Below are positions 45,641 to 57,894 of a stretch of DNA of 64,000 bases, one piece after another; within the stretch, counting starts at the first letter, position 1; every line of letters starts with the position of its first letter. The stretch is from assembly GCA_948567375.1 (NCBI GenBank), contig OX419758.1, forward strand, positions 54,203,473 through 54,267,472, given 5' to 3'. Position numbers and translations under genes: made by a program. A model generated the notes under the pieces. That model ran no database searches, was not told the DNA's origin, and saw nothing but the letters and a program-made list of their open reading frames with translations. The stretch is from Lunularia cruciata. Its lineage: Eukaryota; Streptophyta; Marchantiopsida; Lunulariales; Lunulariaceae.

Positions 45641-48016
45641 AGCTCAATGGATACTCCAAATCCAATATGCATACTCCCTTGATTTTATATTGCCAAGCAA
45701 TAGGTGTGGTCTCCAAAGGTGATAAGGTAATAGACTCTAAAAGCATATATTGGTCCATTGGTGGCACAAAGGCTCCACTCCAAGCTTGTTGCACCAACCT
45801 ATCTACATGATGTTGTAGCTCCTCATTAAAACTCCATAATAGAATATCCAAGGTGGATAGAACAACTCCACTCATACTCCAAAATTGAGTGATCCTTTTT
45901 AGTACTAAGGTATCTTCCGTATGGGTGTTTGCCTCAAATAACTCACTAGTCTAAGTAATGAAACCACTAAAAGCTAAGATTGATGCTATAGTCCTTGATT
46001 GTAGTGAGCCAAGGCTACCACTACTAAAGTGCACCACTAGGCAACACACACTTCCCTCACTTGATTGCCAATTTGACCTATAAGAAGTTGTCTCCTCCCA
46101 ATAGTTAATATTGAAACCCACGGAGTATAACATTAGTCCACCAACTAACACATCATATGACTCTACTATTGTTGCAATGGCTTGAGCTCTCACCACAAAA
46201 CTATCCACTAGATGATCAAGATAATTTGGACAATGAGCTCCCCACATGTGATGCAATGTGTGGAACCACCCCCCATAAATATCTGGATCTAAAATAGACA
46301 CCTTTCTACATTGGTCTTTTGTAGCTCAAGATAGACAATTGCAACCTTCCCCAACATTAGAGGTTTTGCATTAGAGTCTAATCAGACACTATTTGGTGCA
46401 TAGACCTTTGCTGAAAGTCCAACCAAACTTAAAATCTCACTATGGTTGTCTCATATGATAATTCTTAGTGTAAACCTAACTTTCTCAAATACAGGTCTAG
46501 TAGGTAATTCCCAATCTAGTAGTTGTTTCTCACCACAAGCTTTTGTAGCCAAATGCATGCCATGCTCCTCACTCAAGTTGGCTCTACCATCAAGTACCTC
46601 TTCTCTAGAAGCAAGAACCACACTATCTTTACTCTCACAATGTATGGTAGTCAATTGGAATATTAGAGTTGGGTCAATTCCCAATGTAAAGATGTCATTG
46701 CTTGAGAACAAGAAGAGTCCATAATCAATTGAGCCACCTCTAATATCATACTAGACACATCTCAATAGAAGTAGGTGAGTGACTAGTATCTAGTCCACCA
46801 TGCACTCCATCACTACCTATCATGCTTGCACTAGGATGTCTTGGAGACATAAATGTCATCTATAATACCTTAGAAAGTGTGAAAGATTGGGGAAGTTTGC
46901 ACTATCTACCAACCTCTCTTCTCTTTATGTCCAAATTTATTGATATCCCTCTAGGCTCAGGAGCACATATTGCACTCATAGTCAATATGGTAAATATATC
47001 TACTTGTGTTGATTCACATATGAAGTCAATGACATCTCTATCACCCACATAGGAAGTGGAAGCCTCAACACTTGAATCTAATCTCATGTGAGCTATAAGC
47101 ATGCTTGCTAATCTTTACTCCAAGTTCTCAATCCAAGTAGCCATGGTTGTATTAGAAGCAAGGGTGGGTATTGGGCACCTACCAAGTGGAGGTCCTCTAC
47201 CACCCCCACTACCACCTTGTCCTCCATGACATGTGGATCCTCTACCTCCTACCATAGTAGTCCTACCACTCCATAACTCCAAGTGTAAGTCAAAGCATTG
47301 GTCACTAGTGTGGCAATGATAACATTATCTCTGGGTTAGTTGAAATGCTCAAGAGGTATCACACTCACTACCCTATGTGAAATCTCTTATGTGGTGAGGT
47401 CCACCACAAGTCTAACAAGAAAAACCACCATTCATTGGCTACTATTGACCTAAAAAGAGGTGCAAGGATCTATGTGCTCTAGGCCTTCCACTTGCTCCAT
47501 GAGATTGAAATTGTGCACTATGTTTGCAAAAACCAACATGGTGTGGTGCACTTTGCTCCAATTTAGAAGAAATATAACAACTATGGATAATATTTCCTTA
47601 CCAAATCTAGATGTCACCACTCTCTCCTCCACCATGTTGAGCTAAATATGCTCTACCAAACCAAAAACCAAAGCTAGTTAGGTAGCTTGCAACAATGTAA
47701 CATCATATACTCTATTTTATAGCTCCATGCCAATATCTAATATTAGAATTAGAATGCTTGTGCCTCAATAACTCATTGAGTGAAATTGATCAACCATCTC
47801 ATGTGATTGTATTCCTTGCATAGGCTCTCTCTAGCCTTCCATTAAAGCTTCTACAAGCTCTTCAACTTATCAATTTACACTCCTTGGTAGTTCTACCTCA
47901 AGCATGCAAAGAACTCCACCATGAGGCTAAACTTTGGTATTGCATCACCTCTTGTAGTTTTACATACACTTATATAGCTCATCTCTAACTTGTGCACTTC
48001 CACTGGATACACCAAC
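45641..48016 (-). pseudogene. G element: gag end, protease and methyltransferase entry
   Basis: Seen on the minus strand: a zinc knuckle-like CWTCGGPHHIRDF at about 47380-47425; a Gly-rich GGQGGSGGGRG (about 47200); LDSNAKPLMLGK (about 46360) and SYDVLVGGLMLYSVGFNINY (46080-46160), which I recall as the protease-region blocks of gypsy elements that also carry a methyltransferase; and finally VCILDL at 45658-45675, the position of methyltransferase motif I. The rest of a methyltransferase domain lies at 37950-38804. A2 interrupts the left-hand (gag) side at 48017. Broken many times. Confidence 0.65.
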
Positions 48017-48294
48017 TATAAAAGACCAAGACCAAGGAGAGAAATAAGAGAATGGAAGATCACATTAGGACATTTGAGTGTGGGAAACTTTGCATGTCTA
48101 GCATGAGTTTTGGCTTTGGTATTTATAAGGAACATACAAGTCTCAAGAGAAGCTTCTCAAGAACTACTTTCTTGGAGTGCAAGCCAAGATAACCAAGAAG
48201 CTTCTCAAGAAGCTTGCTTCTAGAAGCCTCTTACTTAATGTGCAAGCTAAGCTAGTTGGAAGCTTCTAACTAGTTGGAAGCTTCTAACAATGCA
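48017..48294 (-). repeat. A2 3' LTR, partial
   Basis: It matches 56442-56710 (TATAAAAGACCAAGACCAAG vs TGTAAAAGACTAAGACTGAG at the outer end) but lacks the opposite end of the LTR. It is rich in GAAGCTTCTCAAGAAGC-type inverted modules, which are typical of this LTR family. Confidence 0.8.
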
Positions 48295-50331
48295 TATATG
48301 ACAAGACAAGGCAAGTCGATAAGCAACAATAGAGATGATTTGGGTGACATCAAAAGGTCCTATCCAATTAGGGGTGAGTTTACAAAGTTGGGTATCAAGT
48401 GGGAAGGGTAGGTTACTAGAAGAAATCATGTTCTTATCACCAAATTGAAAGGTGAGATCATAGCAATGGTGGTCCACATATTGTTTTTGCCAATTTTGAG
48501 CAACAAGGAGATGAGATTTGGCTTGTTGGAGGGATTGGGATATGGTGGCCAAAAAGGTGGAAGTATGAGAGACATGAGATGGAGGAGGAGCAAGAAAAGA
48601 ATCTAGAACAAGTGGATCTTGGCCAAAATTGAGGAAGAAAGGAAAGAATCTAGTGCTTGCCTATTTGGAATTATTGTATGTAAACTCCACAATTGCAAGA
48701 TATTCATCCCAATTGATATGGTGGATGTTGACAAAGGCACAAAGCATATCCCCCAAGGTGCAATTTGCATGTTCAGTTTGTCCATCAATTTGAGGATGAT
48801 AGGTTGTGGACAAAGTAAGCTTGGTGCTAAATATTTGGAAGAGTGCTTGCCAAAATTTCCCAATGAATCAAGGATCACGGTTGGAGATGAGTACATGTGG
48901 TATCTTATGATGCTTGAAGACAATGTCAAAGTAGGTTTGTGCCAATGTTGGAGCATCCACGGTATCAAAGGTTGGTGTCAAATAGATTTGCTTACTAAGC
49001 TTATCCACAAACACCATGATTGTAGTGTGACCTTACTTCATCTTGGGCAAGGATGTGATGAGATCCAAGCTCATGTGTTTCCCTTGAGTAGATGGAATGG
49101 GGAGTGGTTGAAGAAGTCCACTTGGTTTTTGGTTGATGGCCTTGTTGCATTGGTAGCTAGCACACGATCAAACAAACTCTCAAACATCTCATATCATGTT
49201 GGTTCACCGTTTGGCATTGGAAGGTACCTAAGGTCTTGTCCACACCCATGTGACCAGCGATTGATAAGTCATGGGCTTCTTGGAGGACCACAAGTCGAAG
49301 ATCACCTTGGTTGGAACATAAATCTGGTTCTCACAAAAAAAAGACCTTTCTTGAAGGAGAAGGTGTTGTACTCTTTGTTGCATGTTGCAAGATAACCTTG
49401 TACCATCTGAAAGAAAGGATCTCACTGTAACATGATCTTAAATAGGATTTGGACTTTGGAGTCAATTGATATCATTGTAATTGCCACAATGATGAGAGGA
49501 AGAGACTTCAAATTAGGCATCATGATAGTGCATCAAGAATGATGTGGAATCAACCGAGTTTATACTCAAGTTTGATGTCAAACAATTGTAATTATTTCTC
49601 CCATTGATGATGTTGACTCTTCATGTGTTCCAATTGTAATATCTATAACAAAAGTTTATGATCAATTTGCATGATCACTTGTTTCTCCAAGAGATAATGC
49701 ATCCATACCTTGGTCATATATACCATTGCTAGTTGTTCTTGATCACAAGTAGAGTAATTTCTTTTTGTTGTATTTGTGTATGAGACACAAAGGCAATGGG
49801 ATGTAACCCATTTGGGAATTCCTATTGCAACATGGCTCCAATTGCAAAGTTAGAAGCAATAAAAACAACCATACAAGATAGTTGAGGATCATATGGTTGA
49901 AGAATGTGTCTTGAAGACACCATATGTTTCAGCTTATGGAATGCTTCTTTGTGCTTGTTGGTCCATTGAAAGCTTGAGTTCTTGCCCAAGAGATCATTCA
50001 ATGGTGTGGCTACATAAGCATAATCATGGATGGACCGTCAATAAAAATTGGCCAATCCATTAATGCCCATACTTCTTTAGTATCCTTTGGACTAGGCCAA
50101 TCAATGATGGCCTTGATTTTCTCCTCTTCCATCTTGATCCCCTCTGATGAGATCTTGTGACCCAAGAAGGTAACTTCCTTTTGCCAAAAGGCACACTTTC
50201 ACTTCTTGCAGTAAAACTTGCATTGTCATAGTCGTCTTAGGACTTCTTACATGTGATTTGTGTATTCTACCTTTGTCTTGCTATAGATTAAAATGTCATC
50301 CAACACAACAATGTATTAATCCAATAGTTAT
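48247..50331 (-). pseudogene. A2 pol: RT end, RNase H and integrase
   Basis: Seen on the minus strand: integrase tail QQAKSHLLVAQNWQKQYVDH and LCKLTPNWIGPFDVTQI at 48247-48552; core and zinc-binding head up to 49425 (SFFCENQIYVPTKVIFD); RNase H from about 49500 to 50000; and the RT palm up to the D2 insertion at 50331. It is colinear with A1 (450-2460). Broken many times. Confidence 0.85.
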
Positions 50332-50744
50332 TGTGGTGCCCACATTTTTTGTTTTTTCCAAAATAAAGGAGAAGAAGTGTATAGAGAAGTCGGATTGCGC
50401 CTGTATGGCCGAAGAAGACAAAGAAAATTGTCTTCGGGGTGAAACCCGAAGTAAAGTGACTTTGGGTCATAAGGCGAAGTACTATGAAATGCCATGTCAG
50501 CATACAATACAAAGTAAATTGTCTTCGGCTCAGGGGGAGCTCAACCCGAGACAAAGACAGTCTAACAACCTTTTGTCGGGGCGAGAAATTCAAGAAGGGG
50601 CCGTTTCAAAATTGGTGGCTCATATGCGTGAAGGTTGAGTGACAGTGACAAGTGCATGCCGGAGGTGTGATTTCTCGGTAGAAACTCCAGGCGACGGAAG
50701 AAAAAGAAGTGCAACTCTATAAAAATTGAAACTGCAACAACGAA

Positions 50745-53317
50745 ATGTCGAGCAATTTTCCTTCACCGTTGAGGAGTCATCTTGCAGGTGATCGGGGAAA
50801 GGGAAATAAAGTTGGACTCGTGTTAGTGCGCAAGGGAGAAGTCAAGAGAGAGAAATTGAGAGACCAAAAGAAAGTAGAAGAGATGGGAGGAGGGAAGAAG
50901 AACTCCGAATTTGCGGTGAGAAATCATGCAATTTGGAGATTAGATATAGTAGCGAGGATCAAAGTCTTGAGCCGACTTCGGATCACTTTTCTGGCATGGA
51001 ATTGGAACGTAAGTTTTCCAGGATTCATGATAGAAATCATCGAGAGTAAATGTCTCGATGGGCCCGAGGAATAAGGGAAGAGAGGAAATCTGGCTTGCTG
51101 GACAGAGTCGGATTGGAGACTCGTACTCGGGAAAGAGGCAGGCTCGGAGCAAGGGGCCACATTCTTGGGAAAAGGAGAGATAGCCCAAGAAACGTAGGAG
51201 GTGAGAGATGCTTTCTCGTCGAAGAGGACGAAGAATGGGTATAAAGTTGAGAGCTATAAAGACCCTATGAGGAGAGGAATTGTGAGTGCACTAATGGCCC
51301 TCCTGGAGCCAGAGAGAACTACCTATGTGATGAAACACCAAGCGGTGTTCTTTCACAAGTTATTTGTAGAAGAACCGATCAATTGGGCAAGGTGCTTTCA
51401 CGGAAGAACGAGGCAAATGGTGTGGAATCTGCGGGATAAGTCGCCTCCACACTACATCGTACCATTTGCAGCCCATTTTTACCTCGGGTAAATCTGCTCA
51501 ATTTGGCGGAGCGTAATTGAATGGTGTCTCATTTCCATCCTGATTTGAGAAGAGAAGTCAACACGGAGGAGCAGCAATACATTCTCCAAATCCGGAGCAC
51601 AGACGATTACTACGCGAAGACAGGGAAGAACGTGGAGGTCATTGAAAGTACCCCGACGAAGAAGAGAACTCGGCAAGCAGAAGCCAAAGAAAACAAGAAA
51701 CCTCGGAAAATGCAGAAAAATAACCCGAGGCGAGGAATGGTGGTGATTGAGTCGGAAGATGAAGACTCAGAAGGCGAAGCCGAGCTCAAGACGGAGGACT
51801 CGGACCGTGAGGAGGAACATGAGCTGACATTGCAAAGTGGAGATACGAGCAGTGACAGTGAGGAAGGAGGAGAGATGACATCGGTACCGGCGGCTAAAGA
51901 ATACAAAGAAGAAATGCAAGCCGAAGTAGAAACCGAAGACAATGCGGCGCTGGAAGACGAAGTACTAGTGTGCGAGGAGAAGAAGATCGCAGTACAGCGA
52001 GGAATTCGCTCAAGACGTAAGGCGAAGTGTGAAGCGGGACCGAGTAGAGTGAAGGAAGAGGTAGAAGGAAGCTCGGGCAGTGAGGCATCGATCCCGATAC
52101 GAAGACTCTAGAGAAGAAGGCAACTATCAAGAGAACACGAGGAAAGAAGAGAGACCACTCCGTGGGAGGACGAAGTTCTCAATAATGGAGTAGATTACCT
52201 GCAGATGGTAGTATGCTCGCTGTTGGTGAAGATGGAGAAGAAGAAGAAGGAGATGTAGTCTACTTGTCCAGAGGTAAAGACTGTGTTGCAGGTCTTATCA
52301 AGATTAGAAGAAGAAAACTCGGAGTTGAAGAAGAGTATAACCCGAGGTGAGGAAGAGAGAGAAGTACTGCGGGCGGAAGCAGTCGAGAGGAGTCAAGTAA
52401 TCGAAGACTTGAAGAGAGAAGTGAGTTATAGAGAAGATCTTGCGAGGAAGAGTGACATCACAAGGGAGAGACAAGTAGCGGAGCATGAAATCTTGAAGCA
52501 GCAGTTTGTTGATTCAAGAGTCGAACTTATCCATGCTATGGCGAGGGTAGCATCGAAGGATCAAGAGCTTGATTGAGTGATGGAGAGTATGGAGGAGAAG
52601 AAGCAACTCTGGCAGCGAGAGTTGGCAGCGAGATATAGAGAAGAAGAGAGATTACAAGAATTACTTCGTAATCAGGAAGAGAAGGTTGAACAGAAGGAGA
52701 AAGAGAAGGAAGCGGTGAAGGCCAAATTCAAAGAAGAATTGGCGATGTACAGAGAAGAATGGCTTGCAGATTGGGAATGCAAACGCAAGACAAGATTGGA
52801 GCCATTGAAGGAAATTGTCCTCAGAGTGAACGCGATGTTAAGTACAGAGGCCAACGTTCAAATTGAAGAGACGAGATTGCACGAGTTGAAACTGTTGGTG
52901 CAGGAAATGAGGCGAAGACAAGCGAAAGATACAGATTTGAATGCCTTGTTGATTAAATTGAGAACTCATGTAGATAGGAAGATCTTAGAAGTAGAAGACA
53001 ATATTGCGATTAGATTAGACTTAGTGAGAATAGAGTTAGAAAAGCTTCGGCAGGATGTTAAGGCAAAACCCGAAGTAGATAACATAGGGATCCAAATGTC
53101 TTCGGAGTTGCCCTCAGAGACATTAGAGAAGAGTGGGTCAAAGGATGAGGAGTTAGCTAGATTACCCACTAGTGCAATTTCAGATCAGGAAAGAGAATTG
53201 CTGGATCTGGTAGAAGATGTAGGAGATCTGAAACCCGAGGAAAGAGTAGTAGGAAGTAAGATTACTTTGGGTTTGGGTTTGAAAGCCAAGGAAGAAGTAG
53301 ACATCGGATCGGATTAG
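50745..53317 (+). pseudogene. Coding-like region inside the D2 LTR (unknown protein)
   Basis: Four parts in order. First, an N-terminal block with MGGGKKNSEFAVRNHAIWRL and WNVSFPGFMIEIIESKCL. Second, a middle block with ALLEPERTTYVMKHQAVFFH and PPHYIVPFAAHFYLG. Third, an acidic block of 196 codons (51521-52111) with a basic KKRTRQAEAKENKKPRK patch and SGDTSSDSEEGG. Fourth, strongly charged heptad-rich blocks, the last of 246 codons (52577-53317), with EEERLQELLRNQEEKVEQKE and DLNALLIKLRTHVDRKILEV, surely coiled coil. I recognise no known family. It ends about 115 bases before a TATA-like box, so it lies in U3. It has about a handful of breaks. Confidence 0.7.
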
Positions 53318-53432
53318 AAACCGATTTGAGATTTGAAGAGGCAGATATGAAGAGGTGCATTGTCATTTCGGATCTACAGGTTAGAACAGTTGTGGTAGAA
53401 CGGTATAGTTGTTAGAACTATCGATTGCTTCA

Positions 53433-53440
53433 CTATTTAA
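53433..53440 (+). promoter_or_regulatory. TATA-like box of the D LTR
   Basis: CTATTTAA, conserved in D3 (61718-61725) and D1 (about 33576-33586, minus strand), followed in each by GAGTGGCATTCGCAGT-like sequence. It places the U3/R border about 30 bases downstream and the coding-like region in U3. Position is by comparison only. Confidence 0.55.
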
Positions 53441-54111
53441 GAGTGGCATTCGCAGTATTATGTTGTTTAGTGCTCATTATTTCTGAGAATAGATAAAGCG
53501 AAGTGCTGTGAAGCAGTGCTCGTCGCTTGAGCTTGATTCCAAGAATCAATTTCACAATTGTGTTTGTGAGTGTTTGGAGAAATTCGAAGTGCAAGTTAGT
53601 GTGCTTGTTGGATGTTGGATTCCATAGCCTTGATCTTCATTCTGTGTGTTTGATCCTGAGTGAAGTGCAATCAAACCAATGCCTTGATAGATCTGAGAGG
53701 AATTGTAGTGTTGGTAGTATTCTGCATTTTTGAGTACAATACAAAGTTGATGTGAAGCAATTTTGATCGAGGAAGTTGTGCCTTCAGTGGAGAGGTGGAA
53801 CACAATTCTGAGGTGAAGTCGTTTTGCAGTGAAGTGCCGTTTTCGGGAGAGCTTGAATCATCACAATCAAGATTGTTTGGAAAGATTTGATGGATTTGTG
53901 ATTATGGAGTGTTAATTTGTGACAAGACTGCGAGTCAGTGCTTGTTACTCTCTTCTGGGTGTGGTTTCTACCTGAGAGATTAAAGACGCAACCAAGAAGA
54001 ACTACATGTTACTGTTTGACTTTGTATTTGACCAATTCTAACTCGTATCTCTGCGGGAACGAACTTTACTTACCCGATTACCGCAAAAGTGATATTTGCC
54101 GGGTTGTCACA

Positions 54112-54640
54112 GTTATCCAACACCCAATGCATTTGATCCATGAAGACTACTGGAGCATTAGTAAGCCCAAAAGGTATAGCGCTCCATTCAAAATACCCAT
54201 ACCTTGTGCAAAAGGCAGTCTTTTACACATCCTTCTTATCAATGGGGATTTGCCAATATTCGATAGGAAGATCCAACTTGGAGAAGTATTGTGTTCCATT
54301 CAATTAATCAAGCAAGTCATGAATTCAAGGCAAGGGATATTCATTCTTCACTATATGTTTATTGAGCCCACGATAATTAACATAGAAATGAAGTCCTCCA
54401 GCCTTTTTTATAGCAAATAGTACAAATGCTTCCCAAGGAGATGTATTATGTCATATGAAATCCTTCTCCAACAACTCTGCAAGTGTTGTTTGCAACTCCT
54501 CCAACTCCTTTGGCAAGAGCCAATAGATTGGTCTACTCATTGGAGTACTCCTTAGCAATCTCCTTGGCAAAAACTCACTCTTGAAGAGCATACTACGATC
54601 GGAGGGTAATCCCTTTGGCAGATCATCCAAAAACACATCT
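54112..54640 (-). pseudogene. A2 pol: RT head
   Basis: The minus strand reads FLDDLPKGLPSDRS, RPIYWLLPKELEELQTTLAE and LLEKDFI (54451-54636), the RT entry of family A, followed by fingers and palm up to the D2 insertion. It corresponds to the opening bases of this window in A1. Confidence 0.85.
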
Positions 54641-56428
54641 ACAAATCTTAGACTACTTGATCAACCATTGAGGTTTTTGATCCTCCTTAGATCCTCCATA
54701 CACAATCAACTTGATCCACACCGCAAAAATAGACTTATCTTCCTCCAAAGCTTGCTCTATGGCTGCCTTCTTGACAAACTTCCTATCATGGGACTGACTA
54801 TTCTTAGGTGTCTTACTTAGAGGTGCAAGACAACCTTAGTAGGAATTCCTACCTTGGTGTTGTACTTGAATTTGTCATCGATTTCAATCAAATTGAACCT
54901 TATGACATTCAAGCCAAGGTACCTAGAATGGCATCATAGTGTAGAGGTGTCATTACAAATCTCATACACTCTAAATATTCTTTCTCAATCTTGAAGGTAA
55001 TAGGATGCAAGGTACAAAATGCAAAATCCTTTTTACAATCCACCTTCATCATACAATCCTTTTTAATCTACTTCCAATTATTGGCTTGATAGGAATACGT
55101 AATTCCTTTGCTAATTGCATTGACAAGCAATTTTCCAAATTTCCAAAATCAACCAAAACTCTACAATCACGATCAGATATCATACCTTGCAAGTGAAGTA
55201 AACTTTCATAGGTCAAGCCTTAACTCCCATTGGAACTAGTTAAGTTCCCAATAGATGGCTCCAAATCTTCTAGTGGGATTCATCTTTTTCTTGATCATTT
55301 TGATCTACAAATTCCATCTAGTCAACTTGTTGAGGTTGCACATTCTTGAGGGGACATTCAAAGATGTGATGTCCAATTTAGCGATAATAGAAACAACTTC
55401 TATTTGTCACATTTTTTCTATTTGCACTACCAAGTGGTCTCTCTTGAATGACATCAATCTCCATTGGTGTTGGCTCATCCACCTATGTGTAGTGTATTGG
55501 TAGGCTTTGTGGATGTCAAGGTTGAGACCAAATTGTTGCAGCCAAGGAATCAAAGCATTTGGCCAACCGCATGGCTTCCTCCAAGTGTTGTGGCTCTTGC
55601 ATAATTATCTCTAATTTGGTCCATGACTTCAAGCCCCTCACAAATTGATTTAAAGCTTCACCTTCCAATACATCTAGAATTTCCATGATAGTGTTTTGTA
55701 ATTAAATGATATAATTTCTTGTAGAGCCAATTTGTTTCAACTTTATCAACCTATCTTATGTAGCTCATGTGGTATTTATAGCTTATAATTGACCAATTAT
55801 TGCACTCTTGAATTGTGCTTATGTCAAGATCAATGTAACAATTTGCCATTTAGCTTGCTCTATTTGAAATTGCCACCATAACTTTGCTACTCCATCCAAT
55901 TGGTTGCAAACCAAGAGAATCTATTTCCATTCATCTTGAAGGTTGGTGGCTTTGGAATAATATTCGTAGTCAAACATAAAATTATCCCTTGCACTTGGAG
56001 ATTCATCCTTTAAAAACCTTGGGTTTTAGAAATCAAATCCGGTCTTCTTCTTCTCCAACTGGTTCTCTCTCTAGATATTCTTATCATCAATAATCTTGTT
56101 GATCCAACAATCAAGTAAGGTGCTCAATTTGTTGCTACATAGCAATGATAATCTTGGGCATTGTTGCCATGGTTACTACTCTATCACACCACATGCAATC
56201 TATCTAATTAATTAACATATAGATACAACATGTCCATCATTCTCCATAAGTTACAACTAGAAGTACCAAGGGTTCCTCAAACAAGGTGATTGTATTAAAA
56301 AAATCCTACCCAAAGTGTGAGATGATAAATTGTGTGAAATGATGCTTAGGTAGTACTTGGACATGAAAATCTCAATGGTTTGGCAAAAATAGATTTGGTG
56401 ATCCATAAATTTCATCCATCCCATTCTT
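54641..56428 (-). pseudogene. A2 protease and gag
   Basis: The protease region is around 54830-55230 (decayed; identified by position and a VDFGNLENCLS-like strand on the minus strand). gag covers about 55250-56200, with a knuckle-like GHHIFECP near 55350 and the gag start MATMPKIIIAM near 56160-56175, the same start seen in A3 (near 58585). Frame is lost many times. Confidence 0.65.
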
Positions 56429-56440
56429 GCTCTGATACCA
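56429..56440 (-). promoter_or_regulatory. A2 primer-binding site (initiator tRNA-Met type)
   Basis: The minus strand reads TGGTATCAGAGC one base after the 5' LTR end, the exact standard plant site. Confidence 0.95.
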
Positions 56441-56441
56441 A

Positions 56442-56834
56442 TGTAAAAGACTAAGACTGAGGAGAGAAATAAGAGAATGGAAGATCACATTGGACATTTG
56501 AGTGTGGGAAACTTCAAATGCCTAGCATGAACTTTGGCTTTGGTATTTGGTATTTATAGGGAGCATACAAGGATCTCAAGAAGCTTCTTAAGAAGCTTCC
56601 TTGGAGTGCAAGCTAAGTTAACCAAGAAGCTTTTCAAGAAGCTTCCTTCTAGAAACCGTCTACTTGGCGTGCAAGCTAAGCTAGTTGGAAGCTTCTAGAA
56701 GCTACATACTTGGAGTGCAAGCTAAGCTAGCCAAGAAGCTTTGTAGATATTTCTAGAATATTCTAGGCTAATTTGGCCTATTTGCTACTTTGTTAGGCAT
56801 GACTAGCTTTGTCGCTAAACTCCATATTGTTACA
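56442..56834 (-). repeat. A2 5' LTR
   Basis: 393 bases; starts TGTAACAATATGGAG and ends GTCTTTTACA on the minus strand. It matches A1 (2766 on) and A3 (57895-58323). It has multiple AAGCTTCT modules and a TATTTATAG box near 56550-56560 (minus strand CTATAAATA). Confidence 0.9.
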
Positions 56835-57894
56835 CCAATGTGATTAGAGTTAGAACTTGTAGGTATTGCAAATCTTCCTCTAAAAGTTGAGCTTGAAGTG
56901 ATGGAGATGTGGTTTGGAGGCCTTTGTATCTCAATCTCTTCCAAGTGTGCTTTCCTAAACTCACGGTAGTCATCCATTAACATACCCTCCAAGTGTTGTA
57001 AAAATCACTTCTATGCCATGAAGGATGTGGACAAAGTTGCATCTACTATAGTTCACATCAACTATTAAATGCTTGGATGAAATCATCCAACTCAATGGAA
57101 TGGACTATACCAAGGTAAATTTGTGCACTTTGGAGGCCCCTTAAATCTTGTCCATGTTCCTCAATAACAATGTGGATATACAATATGCACTCTCAATTGA
57201 ATCAACTCCCATGCTAAATTCCAAATCAAATCAATCTCCTCTTTCATCAAGACCTAAGATATAGGTTGATACCAAGTGCCCATTCCATGTAAACCCACTA
57301 TATATTGTAGCAAAATCTCCTCTAGAATCTTTGGAGAACTATGTTGTGACAATATACCCCAAACCACCAAGTACCTCCAACAATTGAACACCACCTACTA
57401 ATGTACCTTTAATGGGGGCAACTATACTAGGGGAGAGGGTGACCTATAACATTTCATCATAACACATACTCTCACAATCTACAAGTCATCTCTTCTTGCC
57501 TCACCAAAGAGAAATATAAGTAGTTTGATTGGTCATCACTCTAGCTTCACTATCAAAAACACACCAAAACAATAACACTCTAAATATCAAGGCATCTCAT
57601 TCAAACATGGTGCACAAACAAGAACCAAAGAATGAAAGGGATCCAATCAAAAGAAGTCAAAAGAGTAACCCTCCATCTCATAGATCCAATCAGATTGACT
57701 CTATCACTATTTGGCATTTAATATAATAAAAACATCTATTACTCTTACACTACTAGGATCACCAAAGATAAAATCAACGTCAGTCTATCACTATTTGGCA
57801 TGGAATATAATAAAAACATCCATTACTCTTACACTAATAGGATCACCAAAGATAAAATGAACTGTCCTTTCCTAGCCAAATTTACATAGGTATA
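56835..57894 (-). pseudogene. G element: gag-side region upstream of A2
   Basis: The minus strand holds DDYREFRKAHLEEIEIQRPP and SSSTFRGRFAIPTS near 56768-56990 and otherwise weak open stretches. The CCAAT/CCAAC duplication shows that it was adjacent to 48016 before A2 inserted, so it belongs to the same element as the gag and protease at 45641-48016. Beyond 57450 I see no coding signal, and no LTR or primer site of G is recognisable. Confidence 0.5.
57700..57867. repeat. 84-bp tandem duplication
   Basis: TCTATCACTATTTGGCAT starts at 57700 and again at 57784. The two 84-base units differ at only a few positions. It lies just outside the A3 LTR, in noncoding sequence of the host element. Confidence 0.85.

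Larger units (their letters stand above)
50332..54111 (+). repeat. Family D solo LTR, copy D2
   Basis: It starts TGTGGTGCCCACATTTTTTG and ends GCCGGGTTGTCACA, 3780 bases, flanked by a perfect target duplication GTTAT (50327-50331 and 54112-54116). No internal region is present. It is the best kept of the three D LTRs: more CpG dinucleotides, longer open blocks, and intact TG/CA ends. It splits the RT of A2. Confidence 0.92.
48017..56834 (-). mobile_element. Family A chromovirus, full-length copy A2
   Basis: A minus-strand element from 56834 (LTR start) to 48017 (LTR end), flanked by CCAAC (48012-48016) and CCAAT (56835-56839), which match at 4 of 5. It carries a 5' LTR, primer site, gag, protease, RT, RNase H and integrase. 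The chromodomain and the start of the 3' LTR are missing, so integrase runs directly into the LTR near 48294. D2 is inserted in its RT. Without D2 it is about 5.0 kb. Broken many times. Confidence 0.85.

Noticed and set aside
45951-46301. A possible host or DNA-transposon gene, from its well-kept minus-strand frame
   Set aside because: Its sequence and position fit the protease region of the G retroelement next to the gag knuckle and the methyltransferase entry.
54112-54420. Plus-strand open frame starting within the end of D2 and continuing past it
   Set aside because: It crosses the D2/A2 boundary. The meaningful coding there is A2 RT on the minus strand.
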